A DNA stretch of 64,000 nt from Liolophura sinensis. Taxonomy: Eukaryota; Mollusca; Polyplacophora; Chitonida; Chitonidae. The notes under the pieces were generated by a model that saw nothing but the letters and a program-made list of their open reading frames with translations, was not told the origin of the DNA and ran no database searches. Positions 11,601 through 21,100 of this stretch are shown piece by piece (position 1 is the stretch's first letter; each line of letters starts with the position of its first letter). The stretch spans positions 30,845,979 to 30,909,978 of the forward strand of contig NC_088302.1 in the NCBI RefSeq assembly GCF_032854445.1. Reading direction: 5' to 3'. The translations under genes and the position numbers were made by a program.

Positions 11601-14197
11601 GCGACTGTGGTAAATGGTCAGACTGTAGATATAGGTAGGAGTAATACCTGCTGATAGTAGTCAAACTGTTACCTACTGCAAGAATAACAGTAACTGGAGT
11701 AAGCTTAATAGAGGGAAAGAGTTTGATCAATGGTGGTTTTTCAAAGAGAAGAGATGTGATAGGCCTATTCTATAAATTAAATACAAGGTCTATGGCATAC
11801 ATTTTTGCTTTGCATGTGACAGTGGTTATGGTGATAGACTCAAGGGATACTTCAGTCATGTCATTACTGTCTGTTATTTTTGGATCTCATTGATTCTCAT
11901 TCTGTTGAATGTACACAGAATTTCAGTGATAAAATTTATAGATCTGGCACATTATGCCATATACAAACCACTGTCAAAGGAAAAACATAAATACAGAGGC
12001 AGGCCAATGGTAGAAATGGGAACACATATTTCTACACGCTTGTTGTCATCCTCATAGCAATTAACCCACAGATTGGGAGAGGGTGCATTAACTTTCATTA
12101 ACTCAAGGTCTGCTGTGTGCAGAATACTTTCACTTACCTCAGCCTTTTTATACACAGAGACACATTTATGTACTTTTACTCACAGTAATAAACCTACAGA
12201 GAGATATTTTTGTGTGTGCATTCACTTACCACACTTATCCCATTCAGGACTGAAGAGTTATAGAATTATGTACATATGCTCGCAGTCCAAAATTCAGAAT
12301 CTAACACGACTTCTTTGGTGATGGGTCTTGTCATTTGCAGCTGAATACAATCCTTTACAAAATCGGTGTACAGGTACTATGCTTAAAGGATGCACATTCC
12401 CACAATGACCCTGCATACTGCACTAAAATGGATTGTACCATTTGATGATTTATCTTTGCATTGGCCCATTTGTCAGAGTAAAACGTAATATTGTTAGCAG
12501 ACTCTGAATCTGAAAGTAAATGTCTCCTTCCAGTCACCTCCACTGTTGCCATTAGTCTTATCATGCACAGATTCCAGATTCTGAGTCTGAAAGTGACGTT
12601 TAGACCCGACATGGGCACCAACTTGTGATATAACTATGGATCAGGGTCTATATGTCAATTTGCATCCTTTAAAGGATAGTACCCTCTACTTTTGAGTGCC
12701 TGTGACGTGAAATATCTGCAGTGGATAGCCCTATATGCAAGCATTGACTTTCCTTTCACTCTTCGGTTCTCAGTGCGCTGCAGAAATGGACAGGGACATG
12801 CATCAGCACCAGTATCTTGTAGTTGCGGAATGTAACTCTGTATGCGACCAACACAAAGCGTTGGTAAAGTTACGGAGAATAACTGCTTCTAATGTGTTGG
12901 GTCGATGGTAAGTCACATTTACCGGATCTTCACACGTGCATTAAATCTTCCGTAGCGTAAACTGACGTTGATCGAGTGGTCCCTATCATAAACTAACCTC
13001 TTCTGTGTCTCGCCAAATAAAAAACGATCTATGACAACCCCACAAATTCACAAAATAAATACATTTTCAGACGCTACACCCACTGTCACCATCCTGATCA
13101 CTTGCGAGACTGAATGAGGCTAAAGCGATAAGCTCCGACAACAGGAGGAGTAAATCAGCCAAATGGATGATTGGACTTGCTCAGTGTTACCATCATGATA
13201 TTATTTCCCTTAAACGACCTTATTTTTTCTGCGCTAAGATAGATCACTTGACTTGTATGTGCGACTATCAGAACGAGATGGCGGCCACAGTGGGTGTAGC
13301 ATCTGAAAATGTATTTTTTTGTGAATTTGTGCAGTTGTCATAGATCGTTTTTCATTCAGAGAGACTCAGAACACGTTAGTTGATTGTCAGGACCATTTGG
13401 TTGATATTGATTTATACTAGGGAAGATTTAATGTACGTGTGAAGATGCGGTAAATGTGGCTTACCATCAATCCGACACATTAGAAGCAGTTATTCTCCGA
13501 AACTCTCCCAACACTTTGTGTTGATCGCTTTCAGAGTTACATTCTGCAACTACAGTGTGTGGAGGGCAGCACCCAGAGAACCAAGAAGTGCCGGGTAAGT
13601 CAATGCTTGTGTATAGGGCTATGTTTCTGCATAAACAAATAAAGTTAAATAAATTAAATTTACCAATAACACTGATCACAAAGAGGTTAAGGACATTTAT
13701 ATGTAGGCCTACATTCTGTCACATCACTTAACCACCGTGGGAAACATTTATGTTCATATGTTCAAAGTGCTCATCCTGTAAATAGAGACAAACATACCAT
13801 TTCAAGTGCTACTCTAAAATAAACCTTCACCTTCACCCTTGCCATGCCAGTAGCGGAAGTGTAAAAAAATGACAGCTAAGCAGTAGAGCTCTTACCAACT
13901 GTCTTCTTCATCTTTTAACGACAAACTATCTAAGTCAATAATGTCATGTTCATCCTGTGAACACGTCGAAGGTATTCTCTGTCCACGGTTCTTGCCCTCT
14001 ACACGTGCATCCGGTAAATTATTGTTCACGTTTTTAATCAATCTGTCAGACCGATCAGTATCTCCATTCTGAAGGGGGTCCAACTGCAGCTTCTGTTTAC
14101 TCCGAAGAAGTTCATTTTGGTGTTCTAATTTCTTCACAAGGTCCTGGAGCTTTCGAACTTCAGCTTCAGGGTCGATCAAAGAGTCTGAAGTATCCAT
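5553..14197 (-). CDS. SLAIN: SLAIN motif-containing protein (SLAIN1/2 orthologue), whole coding span
   Basis: Eight exons join in phase to 1,413 nt (470 codons plus stop). In vertebrates, SLAIN proteins track microtubule plus ends, bind EB proteins and recruit ch-TOG to promote growth. Recognisable blocks in order are: an N-terminal coiled coil (EVRKLQDLVKKLEHQNELLR, about residues 14-33); the SLAIN signature spanning exons 1-2 (EEDSW, LYSSPKK, TPMQ, VSPITWVRQDFDKPSP); a 'VSDIQNLAKMQEES'-like block across exons 4-5; RRSLPNLS in exon 7; and the terminal DESWKEGCF. Two SxIP sequences (SGIP), each in Pro/Arg/Ser-rich surroundings, lie in exons 7 and 8 and fit EB binding. Human SLAIN2 is somewhat longer, mainly in low-complexity linkers. 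The gene diverges from ATRX. Splice sites were inferred by eye, but every phase agrees. Confidence 0.93.
5844..6052 (+). repeat. SINE family A with target-site duplication
   Basis: tRNA-derived SINE with 'ctccgtggctcagttg' (A-box region), 'gagttcaagtccag' (B box), the common 3' body and an (AAAT)n tail. An 11 bp direct repeat, TATTTCAATGA, flanks it at 5844-5854 and 6042-6052. The A-to-B-box spacing is shortened by an internal deletion. It lies in SLAIN intron 7, opposite to the gene. Confidence 0.92.
6395..6728 (-). CDS. SLAIN: SLAIN exon 7 (RRSLPNLS block and first SxIP)
   Basis: Starts after TTGCAG and encodes RSETTRRSLPNLSKSNGMPN; vertebrate SLAIN2 has 'LRRSLPNLS' at the equivalent place. 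It later reads MSPQRSGLPTPNRSGIPRPA, which includes SGIP (SxIP). Donor is GTAAGAAG, phase 2. Confidence 0.92.
7201..7326 (-). CDS. SLAIN: SLAIN exon 6
   Basis: Starts after GTTTCAG and encodes SDPGHPRRQSGSMMSSGSQD ... DSPYGSQYLQGNQPH. Donor is GTAAGAAG. Phase 2 in, 1 out. Ser/Gly/Gln-rich linker typical of the C-terminal half of SLAIN proteins. Confidence 0.85.
7884..7991 (-). CDS. SLAIN: SLAIN exon 5
   Basis: Starts after ATCTCAG with CA|ATG and encodes MKQRQLPQMVAVSSNDVENS, then a Ser/Pro stretch ending RFE at a GTAATC donor. Phase 2 in and 1 out, consistent with both neighbours. Low sequence conservation, so support comes mainly from phase and splice sites. Confidence 0.82.
9120..9260 (-). 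CDS. SLAIN: SLAIN exon 4 (VSDIQNLAKMQEE block)
   Basis: Starts after TTTCAG and encodes GSRVDTSTFTRPKKNRDSGG, then EPREDVPNVSDIQNLAKMQEE. The last part matches vertebrate 'DVTDVQILARMQEES'. Donor is GTAAGTTT, phase 1. Confidence 0.92.
9401..9476. repeat. Short degenerate tandem repeat
   Basis: About four diverged copies of 'gtaacttacagtcc(g/t)taaact' in SLAIN intron 4. No function seen. Confidence 0.6.
9797..10035 (-). repeat. Tandem copies of the SLAIN exon 3 3' end with splice donor
   Basis: Three units of about 84-86 bp share 'aaaccaccataat(g/a)accag' plus 'gacatgt..aggtgtcacaggt.caaggcag'. The unit from 9966 is exon 3 itself; units at about 9880-9965 and 9797-9879 lie in intron 3. A fourth partial match to the exon-side sequence is at 9738-9781. 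The 9880 unit preserves GGTTTAG followed by GTAAAT on the minus strand, a plausible second donor. Read-through past the true donor meets TAG at once. Confidence 0.85.
9964..10116 (-). CDS. SLAIN: SLAIN exon 3 (linker)
   Basis: The acceptor TTTCAG precedes TG|GGTAGAAGTCC. It encodes a Ser/Pro-rich linker (GRSPSTPAFSLNRS ... GKSGHYGGL) and ends at donor GTTAGT. The 3' end of this exon and its donor are repeated twice in the downstream intron (see repeat at 9797-10035). Confidence 0.85.
10650..10801 (-). CDS. SLAIN: SLAIN exon 2 (SLAIN signature)
   Basis: Begins after TTGCAG with G of the split Trp, then LYSSPKKPPTPMQSRVSPIT and WVRQDFDKPSP. This is the most conserved family block. It ends EEVARG with donor GTAAGTCT, phase 1. 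Confidence 0.94.
11148..11276 (-). repeat. SINE family A, 3' fragment
   Basis: Reverse complement of the SINE A 3' body ('actcaagaataattcactta', 'agcatcatggtgggaggaaa') without the tRNA head. It lies in SLAIN intron 1. A 25-26 bp perfect duplication ('ccggagagaaaaacgccact') follows at about 11280-11333. Confidence 0.8.
12724..13622. repeat. Long inverted repeat, arms about 350-380 bp
   Basis: The segment 12724-13100 is matched in reverse complement by about 13275-13622, separated by about 175 bp. Shared blocks include 'gagaataactgcttctaatg', 'aaaacgatctatgacaac' and 'gctacacccactgt'. Both arms keep a short open stretch reading VVAECNS..DQHK.L....R, then RITASNV, followed by a GTAAG. The repeat lies in SLAIN intron 1. 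It could be an inverted duplication of an unknown mobile element or gene fragment. Confidence 0.85.
13896..14197 (-). CDS. SLAIN: SLAIN exon 1 (start codon, coiled coil)
   Basis: ATG is at 14197-14195. The exon encodes MDTSDSLIDPEAEVRKLQDL and onward to KDEEDSW, where the Trp codon is split TG|G at donor GTAAGAGC. It matches the N terminus of vertebrate SLAIN2, including the heptad-like segment before an acidic stretch. Exon phase out is 2. Confidence 0.92.
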
Positions 14198-14273
14198 AAT
14201 GAAGCCTGATTAAGGCTCTTTTCGTCGAATTGGACGACAAAATGTTATCCACAAGTCTAACAACTCAGTGTCG

Positions 14274-14332
14274 TCGCCATTGTTATTTTCTCTTGAGCTT
14301 GCGCATCGCGCACTCTCCATACTTCCGGTTAA
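14274..14332 (-). promoter_or_regulatory. Probable SLAIN core promoter elements
   Basis: Within 140 bp upstream of the SLAIN start codon the minus strand carries ACAATGGCGAC (YY1-like) and AACCGGAAGTA (ETS-like). Both are common near transcription starts of TATA-less animal genes. The start site itself cannot be placed from sequence. Confidence 0.4.
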
Positions 14333-15118
14333 AAATAACCTTATACCTATGGGATACACCCGGTGGGTGCACGAACTGCACACAATAGCACGTGTGTTAA
14401 AACACGTCAGGTCATTATGAATATGGTTGACTCTGATCTGACGAGTACAGGCTTGGCTTGAAAGAATGCGAATAAAAGAAAGCACATATATGTACATGTC
14501 TTTGTACTTAGTGTTATGCACAACAAAGAAAGTATTCTTCTACCAAAGATAAGGTCAAGTGAATTATTTTCTCAAGCTTTCTCTTTTACGTACCAGTGCG
14601 TTCATATGGTTTGATAACGATGTATAAGAACCTACATCGAAACGTCACCAACACAATAAATCCAGGAGTTGTTATCCATAAGTATGCCTCTGTCAATCTA
14701 TCCAGTGTAAATGTACATTCATGTGTATAGTCGCACATCTAATGCAAGCGGGCCTACATACGAGCACACTGCGTTTCATTTTCACACAAGAACACTTTCT
14801 AGTATTAAATGACAGGGAGTGGCCTTCAACAAGCAATAGTTAATCAAAACGTTAATTTTAAAGGTTATATTTAAAGGTTATATCTTGTATGGACAGCTTC
14901 AAATATTATAAGATAGAAGTTCGAGCGCATAAATACACGTATAGGTATGCGTAGTCCTACAAATGGTGTTGAGAGAAGTTGAAACGTCATCCATGTTTCG
15001 TTGTGAAGTTTGAATACTTATATGCCTACATGAGTAGGCCTTCGTTTCGTTATTAATTACTGTTGAGTAAATAAATAAAGAGTAATATCTGTAATACATG
15101 TGTTCATTTATTAAGTTA

Positions 15119-15270
15119 TTTGATTGGTGTTTTGGGTCGTATGTCTACTCAAGAATATATATATCACTTATACGACGGCGGCCAGCATGATGGTGGAGGA
15201 AACCGGACAGAGCCCAGGGGAAACCCACAGTCATCCGTAGGTTGCTAAACAGGAAGCCAGCAGGTATCAT
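15119..15270 (-). repeat. SINE family A, 3' half
   Basis: Reverse complement of the SINE A body, including 'acttatacgacggcggccag' and 'gaaacccacagtcatccgtag'. The tRNA head is missing and the element is mildly diverged. Confidence 0.82.
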
Positions 15271-15423
15271 ATGATGTACGTGATGAGCAATGATGCCCAT
15301 TAAGGCTATACACAGTACATGTATAAGGAGTGCGGGTGATCTGGATGTCGATCGCATGAATGTGTGTATGAGTATGTTATTAGTGTGGTTATTGTATTCG
15401 TTTATTGTAATGGCTTGTCATCA

Positions 15424-15512
15424 TTTATTTATTTATTTCATTGAAGTTTTACGCCGTACTGAAGATTATTTCACGACGGCCGCCAGCATTATGCTGGGAA
15501 TAAATTAGCCGT
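15424..15512 (-). repeat. SINE family A, short 3' fragment
   Basis: (TTTA)n, then 'ttacgccgtactgaagat', then 'acgacggccgccagcattat'. Only the last ~90 bp of the element is present. Confidence 0.78.
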
Positions 15513-16203
15513 GAAATTGGAGGCTTGTCCGCAGTCGGGAAGTTAATAGTTACTAGTTCACACACACTATACGTGTGCCGTACCTACATGTACTTACTGC
15601 TATAGCAATGCGTATTTTTGCGAATGGTCAAGTCACTTAAGAAACAGTAAAGAAATTATATTGGTGTAAATATACATTCATTGAAATAAAGATATCAGGA
15701 ACGACATATACACACGTCACGTGTAGGCGTATACCATGCACAGTATGCCTACTTCGTTTAGCTTATCTTATTGTTATTTTAGAGCGTAGAAATCACAGTG
15801 CGCGCAGTGAGCTATATAATTATAGTACCATATATCGGTTATAAATATAAATATGATGTTCAAAACATGTACATAGCTATAGTTTGATGCTGCCATAAAT
15901 GCTTACAATTTATTTTCTTTTCTTTCAACTCCAGAAATATTCAGCTAAGGTGTACCACGTACATTATATAGGCCTACAACAAGTGCATGGTGTTTGTTCA
16001 TGTTTTTTGCGAAACTGTTGACATGAAAATTACAATTTATACCATTCATATGTACACGGAGCTATGTTTTGTCTTGCATGCGGTTCTAAAAGTTTCTCAT
16101 TTCAAACATGCGCGTTCGTGAGAACGGAGAACTGTATACATGTATCCAAGTTGAGAATTTAAGATGTACACCGATTCATACACTGTTTACATATTCATAG
16201 CAT

Positions 16204-16432
16204 CACGTGGGTCTTCGTTCACCGGAAGTTTTCGTCTGCTACATCCAACACGTGAAAGCGATGACAATTAGCAAGTTCGACGCAATGTTGCCATTTGACC
16301 AAAATTTCAAATGCAAATGATATGCAAATTAGTTGTGACGTTTGCATAAATTATGCAAATTAGGTGTCACGTGACCTCATGTCCACGTGACCTTATGACG
16401 TCAGAGATCTCCCCGATACCCGACCATTGATG
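16204..16432 (+). promoter_or_regulatory. Putative ATRX promoter and 5' UTR exon 1
   Basis: A dense cluster of known motif types: CACGTG at 16204, 16249, 16368 and 16384; ETS-type ACCGGAAGT at 16221; octamer ATGCAAAT at 16311, 16322 and 16353; CRE TGACGTCA at 16396-16403. It is followed by a strong donor (ATTGATG|GTAAGTAA, intron from 16433). The next fitting exon is the ATRX start exon at about 18118, so this is read as promoter plus non-coding first exon. The exact start site and any extra 5' exons are unknown. An ATG lies right at the exon 1 end and would be out of frame with ATRX. Confidence 0.5.
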
Positions 16433-17840
16433 GTAAGTAAACTTAGTGCTGTGCAATATAAAGATTTGATTTTCGTAGTTTATCGTTCTTCAGGATATTT
16501 ACGCCATGGCGGTGGACATCTCTGAGATGTTTAATAAATCGTTGGCAAGAAATATCTGGTGTTTCCATAATATTGTACGCGCTGCATTGCAAGACGTGCC
16601 TGGGAACTTTTGCAAGTGTCCCGCCATTGTGAAAATGTGTACCGGAAGTGGATATCTGCGCGCCTCTGCCTCCATTAGTATCATCATCTTATGGTGAAGA
16701 ACTGATTCCTGGCGACAAAAAGATGTAGTTCGCCGAGACTCTGCGGGACCGCAATAAATGTAAATCCCATGGCTTAGATGAGAGATTGGCACTGATTTTT
16801 TTTTTTTATGATCTCGGTGATCTGCATTATCTGTTGGTCAAATTTCCCTACGATTGTTCTGGGCTACATGGAATCTCTTCACTCAGATTCGCTTTGAAGT
16901 GGGACTGTGGTAGATTGTGCAGAAATAATGAATGTGGTTTTATGGCGGGTCATTGTTGTACTGGCAGGCCATTGTTGTACTGGCAGATCTGTTTTACATA
17001 TCTCTGCATGTCTCGACTTTTGGTTACACTCCAGTAGAGCAGTGCCTCCTTATATTTAGTTTTCTTGGCACCTCAGAGATATTTTTGTGTCTCCTGCGAA
17101 AGTAGAGGCCTGTGCAAATATGTGTGCTAAAGCTTTTACGACCTTACCTTTATGCCTTAGCAGCCTGCTGGTCTTTAAGTTTATGGTTCATTAATGTGAA
17201 ACCTACCTGTAATGGCCACCACGTCCCATGTGTAACGACTGACTAGTGACTTTCATACTTGTATAGGCCTATGTAGCATTTGGCCCCATTTAAAATTTTG
17301 CAGAACTGAATTAGTAACTTATAACTGCACAGGAGGTTAAGGTTTTTGGCTAGTAGTTTTTTTCTGTGGGTAAAATATTGCAGTAGTTGTATGCTTCAAA
17401 ATAAACTATGCTTAGGCTCTTCGGTGAGGCGACATTGTTGACTCACCACGGCCATCATGATAGATAGGTTTCGTTTTAAAGTGGGACAATGATCTTCGAG
17501 ACGAGCAGGCTGCTAAAGAAAAACGGTGACGCCGTCAACTGTAGCCTGTATATTTGTGCAGATCTGTACTTTCACAGGACACAAAAGGTAAGTGCCTGAG
17601 GTGCAAGGCGGCAGAATGCTGGCACTACTCTAAGAAAAGTAAATATAAGTATGCATAGCTCTACCAGAGTTAGTGATATGTAAAGCTATTTTACATATTA
17701 GTTTCCACAGGGAAGGTTGGACTGTTTAGATTTTCTTTAATTGGGTCCCATAGTCTGAATTTATTGGCTATAACTTACAGCAGATCTTGAGAAAGGTTTG
17801 ACGGCATGCTACAGTTCTAGTCAGAAGTCGCTCAAAGTGA

Positions 17841-17900
17841 TGAGAATGAATGATTATGGCTTAACGCAACATCGGCAATATTTCAGCCATATCGCAAAGT
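17841..17900 (+). repeat. Fragment of another dispersed repeat
   Basis: 'gattatggcttaacgcaaca' followed by 'cggcaatatttcagccatat' looks like the 3' part of a retroposon related to the 'gacgttaaa' tail of SINE B. It occurs once in this window, so this is a low-certainty call. Confidence 0.35.
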
Positions 17901-18124
17901 GATGAGAAGAGCGGGTATCATTTGTACATGCAGCAATGGTGTAAATAGTGCTTTTGAGTTTGTTCAAGCAATATTCACATTTGTGTTAGGAGGTTATGAT
18001 TGTTTATATTCTGTATGTATATTCATTATGTGCACTGTGTTTTAGATTTCACAAGGACACATGGCTAATATGGGATAATCCAGAAAACTTTGTTGTTGGC
18101 TTAAATTTCACCTTTGCAGCAACA

Positions 18125-18141
18125 ATGGGGAGATCAAAACG
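18125..18141 (+). CDS. ATRX: ATRX coding exon 2 (start codon)
   Basis: A 17 nt coding piece, MGRSKR, from ATG 18125. The exon probably begins at 18118 after TTTGCAG. Donor CG|GTGAGT gives phase 2, and the split Arg codon is completed by exon 3. Confidence 0.8.
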
Positions 18142-21100
18142 GTGAGTCTCACTCTGATTGCAATTTACACATATTTTAATCAGATATACATACAGCGATA
18201 GGTAAGAAACCCATACACTTACGCAGTTATATAACAGAAAAAAATCATGATTATGCTATAATGTTGTTAAAGAACAGTCAAATAAATAAATAAATAAATA
18301 GAAACTTCTCAGAAATATATGTTTGATCATCTTCAGGAAGCCGACTGTTGTTCGCAAAGTTGTAAAAGAGGATGAAGAAGAGGAAACAGATGAAGAGTCT
18401 GACCCCAGGTCTTCTCGTCAGCGACCTCAGCAAACGCAGCAAAGCGAGAACGAGAGTTGTGTGTCAGAAGATCTGGATTTGCCAGAAGGTACATTGATCA
18501 ACTGATTTTGGAACAGAAGCCAAAAACCCTTTCTGTTCAGTCTTCAGGCCTGCATACAAGATGTATTTGTGGCTTTACAATTTTTGTTCTGCCTGAGATT
18601 AAATGTTTTTTTGTTTTGACAGTATTTCGGAGCTAAACTACAATAAACAAAACAAAAAATGCTGTTACTCGGTAGATAATAATTATCTGACAATCTTCCT
18701 TTTGAGTCATCAGGAGTGTCCGTAAAATTTAAACTTAATTTATATTTTCAAATGGCCTTGCCATGTGGACCCTATCCTTGAGAATACATGTGACTGTTGT
18801 GGCCAGTGATCACACATCAGCTTTTGGATGGGTGTTTTGTCCTGTGTCTTTCTCAATCTTAGAAAACTTCTTTTAAGGGATGTTGCTCAAGTAGGAAAAA
18901 ATGTTCATAACATGCTCAGAAGCAACCTGTTGAGATGTCCGTGCTTCCGATGACATGTATTCTGCTTTTCTTGTATGCAATAAATTCTGTCTGTATGTTT
19001 CTCTTTGAGATCACTTTTCCATCAATTTGTCTTCTATTCCAAATTGTATTTCCAGAACAGATTTTCGCTTTAACATGAATTTATTTTGATATATAGCCTG
19101 CATGGTAGCATTGTGTTGTGCCGAAATGCTTGGGAAATTGCAGTGCTTCCTGGTGACATTTTAAAGCGTGCAAAAGTTGATCAAAGTACAGAATTTAAAA
19201 CTCTATTTTCAAATTCTGGCCTATATTTTACTTAAAACTAATGGCTATCCCCACCATTATTCTATTACCATCACATGTAAATGGTGCTCCATTTTGTCTT
19301 CTAGGAACTGTTATTGTTAAGCCAGAGCCTGTCAAGGACAAGAAAAGTGAAAAATTTAAAGGACCTGAATTCAAAACCTCAAAGAAAATCTCAGGTAAGG
19401 TATCTGTAGGTAGTAAGTGACAGACACAGTTGATGAACTGAAACAGCAAGATTTGACTTGAAGCAACAAATCAAATGTATGTTATATTAACCTCTTGGCT
19501 TGTGTTATTTCAGATGGAGATAAAAAAATTATATTTTGTGTTTTATAGAGATTTGTAGTGTGTCATTCGTACATCGACAGCTATCATAAAAGGTAGAAGG
19601 TGGCAATGTGAGACCAATGAAAGCTATAAACTAGATCACAGATACAAGGAAAGGAACTTCTGGTATAACGGAATGTCTGTATTTCACCTAAAGTTTAACT
19701 TTCCTCAAGCGACTCATTTTATTTCATTCTGATTGATTCGTCCAACTTTTAGGTCCACTGAAAGAGTTTTTCTTTGTGAGGTTTGATCAATTTTGTATCA
19801 GAAAGACTTAGGTGTTGGCATGAGAAGTAACATTTTACAGCCTTTATGTGCTTCTGAATTTGCATGTTTACTTGCCAAACTTTAGGTGAAATACAGTATT
19901 CAGAATTGATGAGTGCTGATTTAAAACATAGGAAAGATTAAACCAGTGTATGACTTTTCACGCTGTTGTTTCAGATGATTACCTGGCTATTGTTACCTGT
20001 ACAGCTTGTGCCCAACAAATCAACACTGGGAATCCTGGGGCAGCCCGATGCCATCCTGTGTTACAGGTCCTTGTGTGTAAGGTAAGATTACCGTGTCTCC
20101 AACTGAGTGGTAAATTAAAAATGTTTTCAGTGTGTGTTTTCCTAAATAATTACATGCCTCATTGCCACACATTGCGTGCTTTCATTTGTGTTATGTTCTT
20201 GTTGCACCCCCTTTTTGAATTTAGTGAATTAATTGCTTATATTAAAACTTTAGTTTGCACAGGTGTTCATTTATCCTTTCATGGACTTTTCCTCCCATTT
20301 GTAGCCGTTATTAGCTTAGTATGTTAGTGAAATTAATTCTCTGTGAAGTAAAGTAAATGAACTTCAGGATTTAATCACAATTTTACATTGCAGTTTTTTG
20401 GGCAGGTGTATTTGTTCAAGAAAAAATCCATGAAATGGTGGCTGGAATACTCTATTCCAGTAGAGTAAAGAATTTCAATTCTTTTGTAAGAAATGGAAAG
20501 TTGGGCATTGATTTGAGGACAGCAAGATTGAGGCCACATATGTTGAAAGTGGTGTAAAAAATGACAATCAGTGTAGAGACAAACATTTCAGGGTGCGTTT
20601 CAATGAAGAATAAAGCTTTATCTTTGTCATTTCTTTCCGATCTTTCCTAATCCCATGCCCATTGTGAAACGTCTTTGTCGATTGCCAGTTTTAGATGGGT
20701 AATTAAACTGTTTCTGTAGGATGCCTAAAATTTGCTGTTGTTAGTAGAAAAGTATCAGATTGCACTACTTTGTTACAGCGATGTTACAAGTACTACAAAA
20801 GTGGTGAATTCAGCCAGGATTCCAATGGTATTGATGAACAGTGTCGGTGGTGTGGGGAGGGGGGGAATCTCATTTGCTGTGACTTCTGCTCAAATGCTTT
20901 CTGCAAGGGATGCATTAAGCGGAACTTGGGGCGATCTGAACTTTCACAAATAATAGATTCAGGTAAGCGAAAATTCTCCTACATATCATTGGTATAGTAA
21001 GTGGGAAGGTCTGCCAGCAACCTGCGGATGGTCGTGGGTTTCTCCCGGGCTGTGCCCGGTTTCCACCCACCATAATGCTGGCCGCCGTCGTATAAGTGAA

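Larger units (their letters stand above)
14198..16203. other. Divergent intergenic region between SLAIN and ATRX
   Basis: No supported gene. The SLAIN promoter should lie just right of 14197: on the minus strand there is an ETS-like AACCGGAAG (about 14322-14332) and a YY1-like AACAATGGCGA (about 14274-14286). Two SINE A fragments lie at 15119-15270 and 15424-15512. Confidence 0.6.

Noticed and set aside
16499..16792. Overlapping short frames on both strands just after ATRX exon 1 donor
   Set aside because: 63 and 97 codons, no family recognised, within the presumed first intron; may be chance.
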